A DNA stretch of 64,000 nucleotides from Bacteroidaceae bacterium. GTDB taxonomy: Bacteria; Bacteroidota; Bacteroidia; Bacteroidales; Bacteroidaceae. Below, in pieces: positions 5,912 to 14,687 of this stretch. The stretch spans positions 1 to 64,000 of the forward strand of contig JAIKZH010000058.1 in the NCBI GenBank assembly GCA_024682395.1, given 5' to 3'. Position 1 is the stretch's first letter; each line of letters starts with the position of its first letter. A program made the position numbers and the translations under genes. The notes below the pieces were generated by a model, which worked only from the letters and a program-made list of their open reading frames with translations, did no database searches and had not been told where the DNA came from.

Positions 5912-6256
5912 TATGACAGATATAAAAATCTTCGTGAGAAACTTAATCTAACCCAACAAGGCTTAGCAGATAGGTGCGGTGTCACCCTTAGAACCGTGCA
6001 GAATTGGGAAAACGGCAGAAAAATCCCCGAAAGTGCTCTCAAACTATTAAACACGCTTGAACCCGAAACAAATTCACATGCAACAAACAATAATAACGCA
6101 AGTAGCATTCCCGTAACAGATTCATATTATCAAATAAACGATAGAATACTTCGGTTGGTTGAAAAGCAACACGAATTAACAGAACGCTATCTTAATGCGC
6201 TCAAGAAGCGTGACGAACAGATAGACAAACTTTTATCGTTAATATTAGACAAATAA
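5912..6256 (+). CDS. XRE-type helix-turn-helix protein, start codon uncertain
   Basis: The frame open from about 5900 encodes an HTH: LREKLNLTQQGLADRCGVT, then RTVQNWENGRKIPE, followed by a linker and a C-terminal helix (VEKQHELTERYLNALKKRDEQ). The HTH begins well upstream of the first usable start in this frame (GTG at 5996), and the nearby ATG at 5913 is in another frame and stops after 12 codons. One base lost just after that ATG would explain this, so the gene may be a recent frameshift mutant or may use a non-standard start. Its DNA target is unknown. Confidence 0.55.
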   Translation, partial: YDRYKNLREKLNLTQQGLADRCGVTLRTVQNWENGRKIPESALKLLNTLEPETNSHATNNNNASSIPVTDSYYQINDRILRLVEKQHELTERYLNALKKRDEQIDKLLSLILDK

Positions 6257-6283
6257 TAATAATACAATCTTCAATCATATTTT

Positions 6284-6817
6284 ATGCAAACCGTTATTAT
6301 TATCGCAGTCATTATCATTATATGTATAATATATATAATCGTTTCAAGACGTAAGAATAAAAAACGAAAACATACCTTAGATATCTACGTCAACGATAAA
6401 AAACACGAGTTTGATGTAGATGAAATTAATGTATCTGAGGAATATTTGGAAGAACTCGACCGCAAGACGGAAGCATTAGCAAAAGAAAACAAAGAATGGG
6501 CAAGACAATTTGCTACGCTAATGAGTTATCAGAGTAATGGTATTAGATTAGAGAAAGAAAAAAACACTGATGGCGCTATAATAGAATACGAGAAAGCATT
6601 AGCATATGGAAAGACCGCCACAAAACTTCATATATACAATTATATATATAATGCAGAGCGCTTGGTTATTCTATATCGCAAACAAAAAGAATATGAGAAA
6701 GAACGTGAGATTATAGAACAAGTTCTTCAATCCGACATACCGCCTAAAAATAAGGCTGAGTTTGAAAAAAGATTGATTCGTACAAACCAATTAATAAATA
6801 AAAAAAATGAAAGATAG
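6284..6817 (+). CDS. membrane-anchored TPR-like protein
   Basis: A 177-residue protein: an N-terminal transmembrane helix (residues 3-21, almost all Ile/Val), a basic stop-transfer (RRKNKKRK), and a cytoplasmic helical part with one or two TPR-like repeats (LEKEKNTDGAIIEYEKALAY; LVILYRKQKEYEKEREIIEQV). TPRs mediate protein contacts. It is 27 nt after the HTH gene and probably in the same operon. No specific function can be given. Confidence 0.6.
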   Translation: MQTVIIIAVIIIICIIYIIVSRRKNKKRKHTLDIYVNDKKHEFDVDEINVSEEYLEELDRKTEALAKENKEWARQFATLMSYQSNGIRLEKEKNTDGAIIEYEKALAYGKTATKLHIYNYIYNAERLVILYRKQKEYEKEREIIEQVLQSDIPPKNKAEFEKRLIRTNQLINKKNER

Positions 6818-6873
6818 ACTACGTGAGATATTAAGATATAAGACACATGGAAAACAAAAAGAATTTGCCGAAT
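6807..6873 (+). pseudogene. truncated N-terminus of an HTH protein
   Basis: ATG at 6807 overlaps the end of the previous gene and encodes MKDRLREILRYKTHGKQKEF, the usual beginning of small XRE-type regulators. Family-like sequence stops at about 6873, exactly where the oppositely oriented fragment at 6875-7230 ends. This marks a rearrangement junction. Confidence 0.45.
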
Positions 6874-6874
6874 G

Positions 6875-7230
6875 TTATTTCACGACTACGTGGTAACCTC
6901 CGTTTTTGGAAGCACCACGAAATTCTATTCTTTCTCTGAAAGCAGTTTCAAGTATCTTTGAACCGTTCTCAGACTTTTCTGCAACATTTCTGCAAGTGTC
7001 GGAACATTCAAACCTGGATTATTTCGAATGGCCTCAAAAAGCAGTTCTTCCAAATTTACACCGCCATTTTTTTCGTTTTCACCGCCATTTACACCGCCAC
7101 CATTCAGCAGACGAAGTAAATCCATCTGTGTGGCAATGATTCGCTCCGTTATAAAATCTACAAATACTGCAGGATTTTTATGCAATTGATTCAAATTACT
7201 CGCTACTTGTTCGGTACATACTCGCTAATT
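6875..7230 (-). pseudogene. decayed winged-helix C-terminal fragment (Schlafen/AlbA_2-like?)
   Basis: On the minus strand the middle part is open from 7194 to 6925 and ends in a winged helix (LNVPTLAEMLQKSLRTVQRY). One base out of frame after LLSEKE, the sequence goes on as RIEFRGASKNGGYHVV and stops at 6875, so a frameshift has split the gene. Upstream, EQLAS and TEQVAS in two frames recall the Gln-Val linker repeats of Schlafen-type DNA-binding proteins. No ATPase or AlbA_2 domain remains. The piece is the tail of a larger, lost gene. Confidence 0.5.
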
Positions 7231-7273
7231 GTTCGGGAACCGTTCGGGACACTATGATGCAGTTAGCCCTGCT

Positions 7274-7328
7274 ATTCTTTTGTTGGATTTTACATTATTC
7301 TTTTGTTGGATTTTACATTATTCTTTTT
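7274..7328. repeat. 23-bp tandem repeat
   Basis: Two exact copies of a 23-bp unit starting ATTCTTTTGTTGGATTTT (7274-7296, 7297-7319) and the start of a third. A related TTCTTCTGTTGGATT occurs at about 5277, near the other edge of the island, so the two edges share sequence. Confidence 0.7.
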
Positions 7329-7408
7329 GATGTTACGATTATTATGCGTACCTTTGCCTACATATACAATAGGAATTATTACCAACAAATAATCTTTTTC
7401 CTTTATTA

Positions 7409-8800
7409 ATGAGATGGCTATTATTACATATCGTTTGGTTGGTCTGTACCATCTGCGGCAATGCACAGCAGTTGGTCTTTTCGTCGATTGATACCTCGGA
7501 CGGACTGAGCGATAATTTTGTGTTCCATGTCACTCAATTGCATGACGGTCGCATTGTGGCTACAACACGGAATAGTATCGATTTATGGAATGGTAGTAAT
7601 TTTCGTCACATCAAGAAAGAAAGAAGAATTGCCACCCCATTGTTGGGCTACCAAGGAGCTTACCATGTATATACCGATAAAGATAATCAACTTTGGGTAA
7701 AGGACTACCAAAAACTATGGTGCTACGATGCCAATCAAAAGTTAAAGCAGGATTGTCTGCCCGATAGTGCCAACGATGTGTTTGTGGACGATGAAGGAGA
7801 AGTGTTTTTTATTCACCAAGACACCGCTGATGTTCTATTGGACTTAAAAGCTCTGGATGGAAAACAATATCGATTCTATGCAAGTGGAACTGTCCGTTGC
7901 TTTGATGACGGACAAGAACTTTATGCAGTTAGAGCCCCACTCGAATCGAGTGCTGTCACTTCATTGGTCATCACCGACAAGGAACGTAAGAAATTCTATC
8001 AATTGATTGACCAAAAACTCTGTTTGGAATTCGACACAGAATCACAACAATGGACTGAAATATTCCGTTCACAAAACCTGCATACTATCTCGCAAACGGA
8101 TGCCAACACTGCTTACATCGTCAGTCGCGATGGTATATGGAAGCTTGATCTGAATTCACGTCATGCAGAACGTGTTAATCAAGTAATCATGTCAAACGGA
8201 ACATACATCTCTTCCAGTCGTCTCAACACCATATATACCGACAATGAAGGAAATGTGTGGATCGGTTCCTACGACCATGGTTTGCTAAAGGGACAGATGG
8301 GGAATGCTGATACAGCCTCTGCAGAGAATTTTTCATGGATATACATCGTATTATATATAATCGGAGCACTTGTACTCGTCGCTGTATGTGTGCTTATATG
8401 GCGCAGAAGAAAACATAAAACCACTACAAAAGAAGAATGTCAAGAAAAATCCGAAAATATTGTCGGTATAACCATTGACGACGAACTTATTCGTCGTGCC
8501 ACAGCCCTTGTTGAGAATAATCTTGCCACACCCAACTACACCGTAGAACGATTGGCACAAGATCTCTGCATGGAACGCACCGGACTCTACAAGAAGATGG
8601 TATCCATGACAGGCAAGACACCAACAGCCTTTATTCGTAGTATCCGCATAGAAAATGCTATACGTCTTATACGCAAGGGACGCCTCACAATGAACGAAGT
8701 GGCTGAACGTTCGGGCTTCAGTTCGGCATCCTACATGGCTAAATGTTTCCAAGAAGACCTTGGGCGGAAACCCGCAGAATATAGGGATAATCAACCATAA
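7409..8800 (+). CDS. membrane-spanning AraC-type regulator with periplasmic sensor
   Basis: 463 residues: signal sequence (about 1-20), periplasmic part with propeller-like motifs (SSIDTSDGLSDNFVF near the start, IYTDNEGNVWIGSYDHGLL near 285), one transmembrane helix (about 312-333, ending in RRRKHK), then a cytoplasmic AraC-type double HTH (about 355-463). It is laid out like a hybrid two-component system from which kinase and receiver domains have been removed, so the signal must pass directly from periplasm to HTH. The gene lies just before the GH31 gene, and four phased repeats (8789-8862) between them are the likely binding sites. A start at 7409 follows a TACCTTTG element at about 7348. 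Confidence 0.85.
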   Translation: MRWLLLHIVWLVCTICGNAQQLVFSSIDTSDGLSDNFVFHVTQLHDGRIVATTRNSIDLWNGSNFRHIKKERRIATPLLGYQGAYHVYTDKDNQLWVKDYQKLWCYDANQKLKQDCLPDSANDVFVDDEGEVFFIHQDTADVLLDLKALDGKQYRFYASGTVRCFDDGQELYAVRAPLESSAVTSLVITDKERKKFYQLIDQKLCLEFDTESQQWTEIFRSQNLHTISQTDANTAYIVSRDGIWKLDLNSRHAERVNQVIMSNGTYISSSRLNTIYTDNEGNVWIGSYDHGLLKGQMGNADTASAENFSWIYIVLYIIGALVLVAVCVLIWRRRKHKTTTKEECQEKSENIVGITIDDELIRRATALVENNLATPNYTVERLAQDLCMERTGLYKKMVSMTGKTPTAFIRSIRIENAIRLIRKGRLTMNEVAERSGFSSASYMAKCFQEDLGRKPAEYRDNQP

Positions 8801-8862
8801 TATCATGCTGAATCAACGTGAGTATCACCTTAAATCAACGAAATTACCACGTTGAATCAACC
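8789..8862. promoter_or_regulatory. four AATCAAC repeats at exact 22-bp spacing
   Basis: AATCAAC(C/G) starts at 8789, 8811, 8833 and 8855, each 22 bp (about two helix turns) after the last; positions 13-16 of each unit are also similar (TATC, TATC, TACC). The array begins in the last codons of the AraC-type regulator and ends about 32 bp before the GH31 -7 element. AraC-family proteins commonly bind direct repeats in this phase. Confidence 0.75.
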
Positions 8863-8893
8863 AGAACATTATCTGTTATACAGATTAATATTA

Positions 8894-8901
8894 TACCTTT
8901 G
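8894..8901 (+). promoter_or_regulatory. GH31 promoter -7 element
   Basis: TACCTTTG, a match to the Bacteroidota -7 consensus, 33 nt upstream of the GH31 start and downstream of the 22-bp repeat array. Confidence 0.6.
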
Positions 8902-8933
8902 CACCATCAAATTTTTTATCACACAAAATCATT

Positions 8934-11309
8934 ATGAAAAAAACTATCTTATTATTTATCACATCCCTACTTGCTTCAACAAGTTGGGCACAAAAGGTGG
9001 AATTCTTCACTCCTAACACAGTTCATATTGTAAAAGATAATGGACAACAGGTGGAGAAGAAATCGTTGGTTGTCATAGCTCAACCAGAAAAAGTAAAGGT
9101 GAGCAAAACCCAACAAGGCGATGCCACTATCTATAAATCCTCATCACTCATAGTCACTGTGAAGAATGGTAAAGTCTCTTTTGCCGATATCAAGGGAAAC
9201 ATCCTCACCAGTGAAGGCGAGAGCGCATTCACACCAATCACCAAAGGTCCCGACACAGATGCGTTCCGAGTAAAACAAACATTCTCAGTTGAAGCCGATG
9301 AGGGCATCTATGGTGTTGGTATGATGCAAAACGGTAAGATGAACCTTCGTGGCGAAAACCGTCGCATGGAGCAGAGCAATCTGGAAGACTTTGCCCATTT
9401 CTACCAGACCATCAAAGGCTATGGTATATATTGGGACAACTACTCACCTACTCGTTTGGTTACTCCTACCGAGGGTAAGGCTGGCAACATCGAGTTGGAG
9501 TCGGAAGTAGGAAAAATGATAGACTATTATTTTATATATGGTGGCAATGCCGATGGTGTGATTGCCGAGATGCGCCACCTCTCAGGTTCTGTACCTATGT
9601 TTCCTTTGTGGACCTATGGTTTCCATCAGTGTCGTGAACGCTATAAATCACAATCAGAACTCTTAGAAGTAGTACACAAATATCGTGACCTCAAAGTACC
9701 ATTCGATGGCATCATTCAGGACTGGCAATATTGGGGCAGCAATTACAACTGGAATGCAATGGAATTCCTAAACCCTGAGTTTGACCATGCTCAGGAGATG
9801 ATTGACGAGGTACACAAGCAAAATGCTCACATAAGCATTTCCATTTGGGCATCTTTCGGTCCTGAGACCAAAGCTTATAAGGAAATGAAACCAAAGGGAT
9901 TACTGCTCGACTTTGACACATGGCCTCAGAGTGGTCTGCCACAATGGCCTCCACGTCGTGACTATCCAAGTGGTGTACGTTGCTACGATGTGTATAGCCA
10001 AGAAGCACGTGATATCTATTGGAAAAACCTCTCACGACTCCACAAGATGGGCATTGATGCTTGGTGGATGGATTCTACCGACCCAGACCAGATAGATATG
10101 ACAGAGGAACAGCGCGACCAGCCTACAGCAATGGGTAGTTATCGTAGTGTGCGTAACGCATTCCCTCTTATGACCGTAGGTGGTGTTTACGACAACCAAC
10201 GTGCTATAGATAACAGCAAACGTGTATTTATCCTTACTCGTTCTTACTTCGCTGGTCAGCAGCGTTATGGTGCCAACACATGGAGTGGCGATATAGGAAG
10301 TTCATGGGAAAGCCTTCGCAAACAAGTACCTCTCTGTCTAAACTATACATTAACAGCCAATCCTAATGTTAATGCTGATATTGGTGGTTTCTTTGCCAAC
10401 TCATATAACACTCAGGGACACAACTCAGCTACACGCAATCCGCAATATCAAGAACTCTTTGTACGTTGGATGCAGTTTGGAGCCTTCACACCTATGATGC
10501 GCAGCCATGGTGCAGACATTTATCGTGAAATCTACTATTTCGGAAAACAAGGCGAACCAGTATATGATGCGTTACTGTCTGCTGTAAAACTCCGCTATCG
10601 TTTCCTCCCTTACATCTATAGCCAGTCATGGCAAGTTACAAAGAATAACGACTCCTTCATGCGTGCCCTCTTCATGGACTTCAAGGCAGACAAGCAGACA
10701 TGGAACAATAACCGTCAGTATATGTTCGGACATAACGTGTTGGTTTGTCCAGTTGTAGATCCGCTCTATACCGAAGAAAAGATTGTGCGTACCGATCCGA
10801 TGTCGGGGTGGGACAGACAGAATCTGAAACGTGAGACCTATGCAAAGGTTGACTGGTCTGCATCCAAGACATTCAGTGTATATCTGCCAGCAGGAACAAA
10901 ATGGTATGACTATTGGACAAACACCTTGCTCAACGGAGGTCAAACCCTACAAGCATCAGCACCAATCAGTCACGCCCCACTCTACATCAAGGCAGGAAGT
11001 ATCCTTCCACTTGGCCCAGATGTGCAATATGCCAACGAGAACCATTTCGACAATCTCGACATCGTGGTTTACCCAGGAGCTGATGCCACCTTCACCCTCT
11101 ACGAAGACGAAGGCGACAACTACAACTACGAGAAGGGACAATACACAACCATACCAATCACATGGAACGAACGCAGCAAAACCCTCACCATCGGTAAGCG
11201 CGCAGGTTCTTTCCCAGGTATGATTAACTCACGCACCTTCAACGTAAAAATCGTTGGTGGCACCCAAAAGAGCATCACCTATACAGGAAAAACAATTAAT
11301 GTGAAATAA
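8934..11309 (+). CDS. GH31 alpha-glycosidase, probably alpha-xylosidase
   Basis: A 791-residue exported enzyme with a signal peptide (1-19). The GH31 barrel is complete: the nucleophile Asp lies in WWMDSTDPDQ (about residue 382) and the acid/base Asp in NTWSGDIGSSW. A C-terminal beta domain and a DUF5110-like region (YPGADATFTLYEDEGDNYNYEKG) follow. Bacteroidota homologues often remove xylose from xyloglucan oligosaccharides, and the mutarotase/fucosidase and GH43 neighbours fit xyloglucan or related hemicellulose. Alpha-glucosidase activity cannot be excluded. No PA14 insert is present. Expression is probably controlled by the regulator upstream through the 22-bp repeats. Confidence 0.9.
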   Translation: MKKTILLFITSLLASTSWAQKVEFFTPNTVHIVKDNGQQVEKKSLVVIAQPEKVKVSKTQQGDATIYKSSSLIVTVKNGKVSFADIKGNILTSEGESAFTPITKGPDTDAFRVKQTFSVEADEGIYGVGMMQNGKMNLRGENRRMEQSNLEDFAHFYQTIKGYGIYWDNYSPTRLVTPTEGKAGNIELESEVGKMIDYYFIYGGNADGVIAEMRHLSGSVPMFPLWTYGFHQCRERYKSQSELLEVVHKYRDLKVPFDGIIQDWQYWGSNYNWNAMEFLNPEFDHAQEMIDEVHKQNAHISISIWASFGPETKAYKEMKPKGLLLDFDTWPQSGLPQWPPRRDYPSGVRCYDVYSQEARDIYWKNLSRLHKMGIDAWWMDSTDPDQIDMTEEQRDQPTAMGSYRSVRNAFPLMTVGGVYDNQRAIDNSKRVFILTRSYFAGQQRYGANTWSGDIGSSWESLRKQVPLCLNYTLTANPNVNADIGGFFANSYNTQGHNSATRNPQYQELFVRWMQFGAFTPMMRSHGADIYREIYYFGKQGEPVYDALLSAVKLRYRFLPYIYSQSWQVTKNNDSFMRALFMDFKADKQTWNNNRQYMFGHNVLVCPVVDPLYTEEKIVRTDPMSGWDRQNLKRETYAKVDWSASKTFSVYLPAGTKWYDYWTNTLLNGGQTLQASAPISHAPLYIKAGSILPLGPDVQYANENHFDNLDIVVYPGADATFTLYEDEGDNYNYEKGQYTTIPITWNERSKTLTIGKRAGSFPGMINSRTFNVKIVGGTQKSITYTGKTINVK

Positions 11310-11344
11310 ATTCTACTTACATTATTATTATCTGATGTATTCAT

Positions 11345-11385
11345 GTAAGAGCAGAGTCTGTTTTTGGACTCTGCTCTTCTTGTTT
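11345..11385 (+). terminator. rho-independent terminator after GH31
   Basis: AGAGCAGAGTC and GACTCTGCTCTT form a strong stem with a T-rich 8-nt loop, followed by a short T-rich stretch, about 35 nt after the GH31 stop codon. Confidence 0.75.
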
Positions 11386-11890
11386 ATCAAGTTGAAAAGT
11401 GAAAGTTGAAAGTTTTTCGACATATCAAGAGATTTTTTGTACTTTTTATTGTTTCACAAGAAATCTTGACGAACCGAATACAGAGATGTAAGTTTACTTA
11501 CAATCTATGTTGAGGCGAGGATTAGATTATGTAAATCTTAGGCTCTACGAGTCAGAAATAGGCAAGTTACAAGTAACTTGTAATAAAATATGATTACATA
11601 AGAATGGACAATTAATAATTATGCGTGTAACCACAAAAGCATCTTTGATGCTTTCATTTCTAGTTCGAAGAACTCAAGATTTCCCCCTTTAAGATTTCTA
11701 GCTCGTTAGAGCTTAAGATTTCTGGCTTTAGCCATAAAAAAAGAACTAATATTGCGCAGCAATATCCTCAGGGACTATGCTAATTATCAATTATAAATTC
11801 TCAATTGTGCGCAGCACCATGATTTTCAACTCGATAATTTGGTAATATCAATTTATTTTGACACTTTTGCAAAGTTTTTAAAGTGTTAAG
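11386..11890. repeat. intergenic repeat block, copy 1
   Basis: No gene. It carries repeats seen across the window: AAGTTGAAAGTT runs, AAGATTTCT units, AATATTGC..GCAATATCCTCAGG, and AATTATCAATTATA strings. Positions about 11463-11548 form an 85-bp unit found again, inverted and nearly identical, at 27812-27897. ACACTTTTGCAAAG just before 11891 probably belongs to the GH43 promoter. Confidence 0.7.
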
Positions 11891-13567
11891 ATGAAGAAGA
11901 TATTAAATAAAGTTGTGTTTGGGGGCTTACTTACACTGATGAGTATGCCTATTTTGGCACAAGGATTCACTAATCCTGTGCTTCCTGGATTTCATGCAGA
12001 TCCAAGTGTGTGTACGAATGGGGAGGACTTCTACCTCGTGAACAGTACGTTTCAATATTTTCCTGGCGTACCTGTGTTTCATAGTAAAGACTTGATACAC
12101 TGGGAACAAGTGGGGAACTGTCTTTCTCGTAAGTCACAACTTGACCTCTCGGGACTATACGAACAGAAGAATGCACAACTCGGATGGACAAATGCTGGAA
12201 TCTATGCCCCTACAATACGTTATAATGATGGACGTTATTACATGGTGACCACATTGTTTCCTTCGCGTAGTCATTTCTATGTATGGACGGACAACCCTGC
12301 AAAAGAATGGTCGGAACCTATATTTATTGACTTTGCTATAGGTAGTTGCGACCCTACCCTCTTTTGGGATGAAGGAAAGTGTTATTTCATTTGGAAAGCG
12401 GCTGCCGACGAAACACGACAAGGAATAAAACCAAGCGACATTAATATTTGCGAGATTGACATAGAAACTGGTAAACGTATTGGGGATGTTCATCACCTCG
12501 GCACAGGACTCGGCGGACGTTATCCTGAAGGTCCTCATATCTACAAAAAGGATGGTTACTACTATATGATGTTGGCTGAAGGTGGTACAGAGCACGGACA
12601 TCATGTGAATATCCTACGAAGCAAATCTTTATTTGGTCCTTATGAGGCTAATCCTGCCAACCCTATCCTCACCCATTTCAGTATGAAGATGCAAAACAGT
12701 AATATTCAAGGTCTCGGACATGCCGATTTTGTTCAAGGGAAAGATGGTTCATGGTGGATGACATGCCTTGGATATCGCACCAGCGGTTATCTCTTGCATG
12801 TTATGGGACGTGAGACTATGCTGGCTCCGGTTCGTTGGAATAAAGACGGATGGCCTGTTGTAAACGAAGACGGAACTCTCTCAACAAACATGAAATGTGC
12901 TACTCTTCCACTGTTTCCTATGCCACAGGCTCCAAAGCGCGAAGAGTTCAATTATATCAAACGTGATGCTCCAGCAGATAGTTACCACTCTATCGGTCTG
13001 ACAATGGGATGGATGTCTATCGGTAATCCTATACTGAAGAATTATTCACTCAAGGAACACAACGGATGGTTACGACTTCGTCCTACAACTCAAACACTTG
13101 ACTCGCCTATGTCGCCTACATTCGTGGCTAGACGACAGACTGAGATGAAGTTTGAAGCTACTGCGAAATTTGATGTATCTCATCTTGATGAAGGCCTACA
13201 AGCAGGAATTACGGCTTATGCGGCACCTCTAAACCACTATGATGTAATTATTGAGCGTTGCGATGGCAAATTGCTCGCTAAATCGAATATACGTCTGGGA
13301 GAAGTGGCGCACACGGATAAACAAATCGCGATGACTGGCAATGTGGTGTATCTGCAGTTGTCTTCCGACAAAGATTATTACTATATGAAGGTTTCCAACG
13401 ATGGTAAAAACTACGAAACACTTGCAAAGATGGACTTCCGTTATCTCTCCACAGAAGTAATCGGAGGCTTCACTGGTGTGATGCTCGGTGTCTTCGCACA
13501 AGCCCAAGATAAGAATTGTAAGGGGTATGTTGACATTGATTGGTTTGATTACAAGACAATAAGATAA
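11891..13567 (+). CDS. GH43-family glycosidase (beta-xylosidase/arabinofuranosidase)
   Basis: A 558-residue exported enzyme: signal peptide (1-23), a five-bladed propeller of family GH43 (about 25-330) and a C-terminal beta-sandwich (about 345-558). GFHADPSVC carries the catalytic base Asp, GSCDPTLFWDEG the pKa-modulating Asp, and YPEGPHIYKKDG the acid Glu. Enzymes of this layout release xylose or arabinose from plant xylans. It follows the GH31 gene but is separated by a terminator and repeat block, so it has its own promoter. The substrate cannot be fixed from sequence. Confidence 0.9.
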   Translation: MKKILNKVVFGGLLTLMSMPILAQGFTNPVLPGFHADPSVCTNGEDFYLVNSTFQYFPGVPVFHSKDLIHWEQVGNCLSRKSQLDLSGLYEQKNAQLGWTNAGIYAPTIRYNDGRYYMVTTLFPSRSHFYVWTDNPAKEWSEPIFIDFAIGSCDPTLFWDEGKCYFIWKAAADETRQGIKPSDINICEIDIETGKRIGDVHHLGTGLGGRYPEGPHIYKKDGYYYMMLAEGGTEHGHHVNILRSKSLFGPYEANPANPILTHFSMKMQNSNIQGLGHADFVQGKDGSWWMTCLGYRTSGYLLHVMGRETMLAPVRWNKDGWPVVNEDGTLSTNMKCATLPLFPMPQAPKREEFNYIKRDAPADSYHSIGLTMGWMSIGNPILKNYSLKEHNGWLRLRPTTQTLDSPMSPTFVARRQTEMKFEATAKFDVSHLDEGLQAGITAYAAPLNHYDVIIERCDGKLLAKSNIRLGEVAHTDKQIAMTGNVVYLQLSSDKDYYYMKVSNDGKNYETLAKMDFRYLSTEVIGGFTGVMLGVFAQAQDKNCKGYVDIDWFDYKTIR

Positions 13568-13639
13568 CTCATTAAGAATCAGAATATAGTACATATCAAA
13601 AAGACGTATATTGATATAGTTATTGAGGATAGAAACTAA

Positions 13640-14170
13640 ATGGACATAATAAACACAGAACGACTTTTACTCAGACGATGGAAAGACTCTGATGCTGAAG
13701 AACTTTTTGCTTTGGCCTCTGATCCCGACGTGGGACCTCGTGCAGGATGGCCTGCGCACAAGAATGTGGAGGAAAGTCTGGATATTATACGTGATATCTT
13801 CACAAACGACTGCACATGGGCGATTGTCAACAAAGAGACAAACATGATTATTGGTTGCATGGGGTATTACCTTCACGGAGTGAGTAATATCGATATTGGT
13901 GAAAACGATGCAGAACTGGGTTACTGGATAGGCAAACCATATTGGAATAAAGGATATTGCACCGAAGCTCTGAAGGCAATGATTGTCTTTTGTAGAAGAG
14001 AAAAACACTTCGACACGCTATGGGCAGATTTTTTTATCGACAATCCTGCATCGGGTAAAGTAATGGAAAAATGCGGATTCACCGATACTGGTCGCATTAA
14101 CTATTGTAGTCATCTCTATCATGGCGAGGATTGCCCGATTCACATTATGAAGTTGGAAAACAAACGATGA
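13640..14170 (+). CDS. GNAT-family N-acetyltransferase (RimJ/RimL-like)
   Basis: 176 residues with the RimJ/RimL pattern: TERLLLRRWKDSDAEELFAL at the start, the acetyl-CoA-binding stretch LGYWIGKPYWNKGYCTEALK, and NPASGKVMEKCGF near the end. Such enzymes acetylate N-termini of proteins or small amines. The next gene starts 14 nt later, so the two may be co-transcribed. The substrate is unknown. Confidence 0.87.
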   Translation: MDIINTERLLLRRWKDSDAEELFALASDPDVGPRAGWPAHKNVEESLDIIRDIFTNDCTWAIVNKETNMIIGCMGYYLHGVSNIDIGENDAELGYWIGKPYWNKGYCTEALKAMIVFCRREKHFDTLWADFFIDNPASGKVMEKCGFTDTGRINYCSHLYHGEDCPIHIMKLENKR

Positions 14171-14184
14171 TATTAACGTTTTAG

Positions 14185-14622
14185 ATGAAACAAGACTCCA
14201 CAACATATTATGTCACTATCGGAGGTTCGTGCGACTACAATCACGACGAACGAGCTGGCGGTGCCGCCGTTATCATTGAGCATAATGGAATCATCATCAG
14301 TCGTGATGTGATAGCCGAACTTCATACAACAGAGTTCCGGATGATGCTCATGCTGATGGTTAAAGTGATGAAAGAACTTCCCAAGGATTCTGACATCCTT
14401 TTTCTCACTAATGCAGCATACATCCAGAATTTCGACAAAGTCCCTACCCCAAAATCGGCTAATCCCGACTTGATTAAGCAATGTATCGAGGCAAAGCAAC
14501 ATCACAGGTCTGTAGGAGTGAAGATCGTTCAATACCATAAAAGTCCGTTACTTATTGAAACCCACGACATTTCAACAGAAGCAATGAAAAAACTCAGATC
14601 TGAATACAACAAAAACACCTAA
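14185..14622 (+). CDS. RNase H-fold protein with lost active-site residues
   Basis: 145 residues that follow the RNase HI pattern: YYVTIGGSCDYN (normally TDGSC.xNP), AGGAAVIIEHNG, TTEFRMMLMLMVKVMKELP (normally TNNRMELMA), then DILFLTNAAYIQN (normally TDSqYV). Three of the four catalytic acids appear replaced: first Asp by Gly, Glu by Met and second Asp by Asn. If the alignment is right, the protein could bind RNA/DNA hybrids or another ligand but not cut. Overall similarity is low and the fold is inferred by eye. Confidence 0.55.
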   Translation: MKQDSTTYYVTIGGSCDYNHDERAGGAAVIIEHNGIIISRDVIAELHTTEFRMMLMLMVKVMKELPKDSDILFLTNAAYIQNFDKVPTPKSANPDLIKQCIEAKQHHRSVGVKIVQYHKSPLLIETHDISTEAMKKLRSEYNKNT

Positions 14623-14687
14623 TTTTGGGTATTGCCATAACTCTCGTTTAGTGGTAACTTTGCATCAAACTTCTAAACTATTGTATT

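Noticed and set aside
8351-8806. 151-codon minus-strand frame under the AraC-type regulator
   Set aside because: Antisense shadow of the HTH-coding region.
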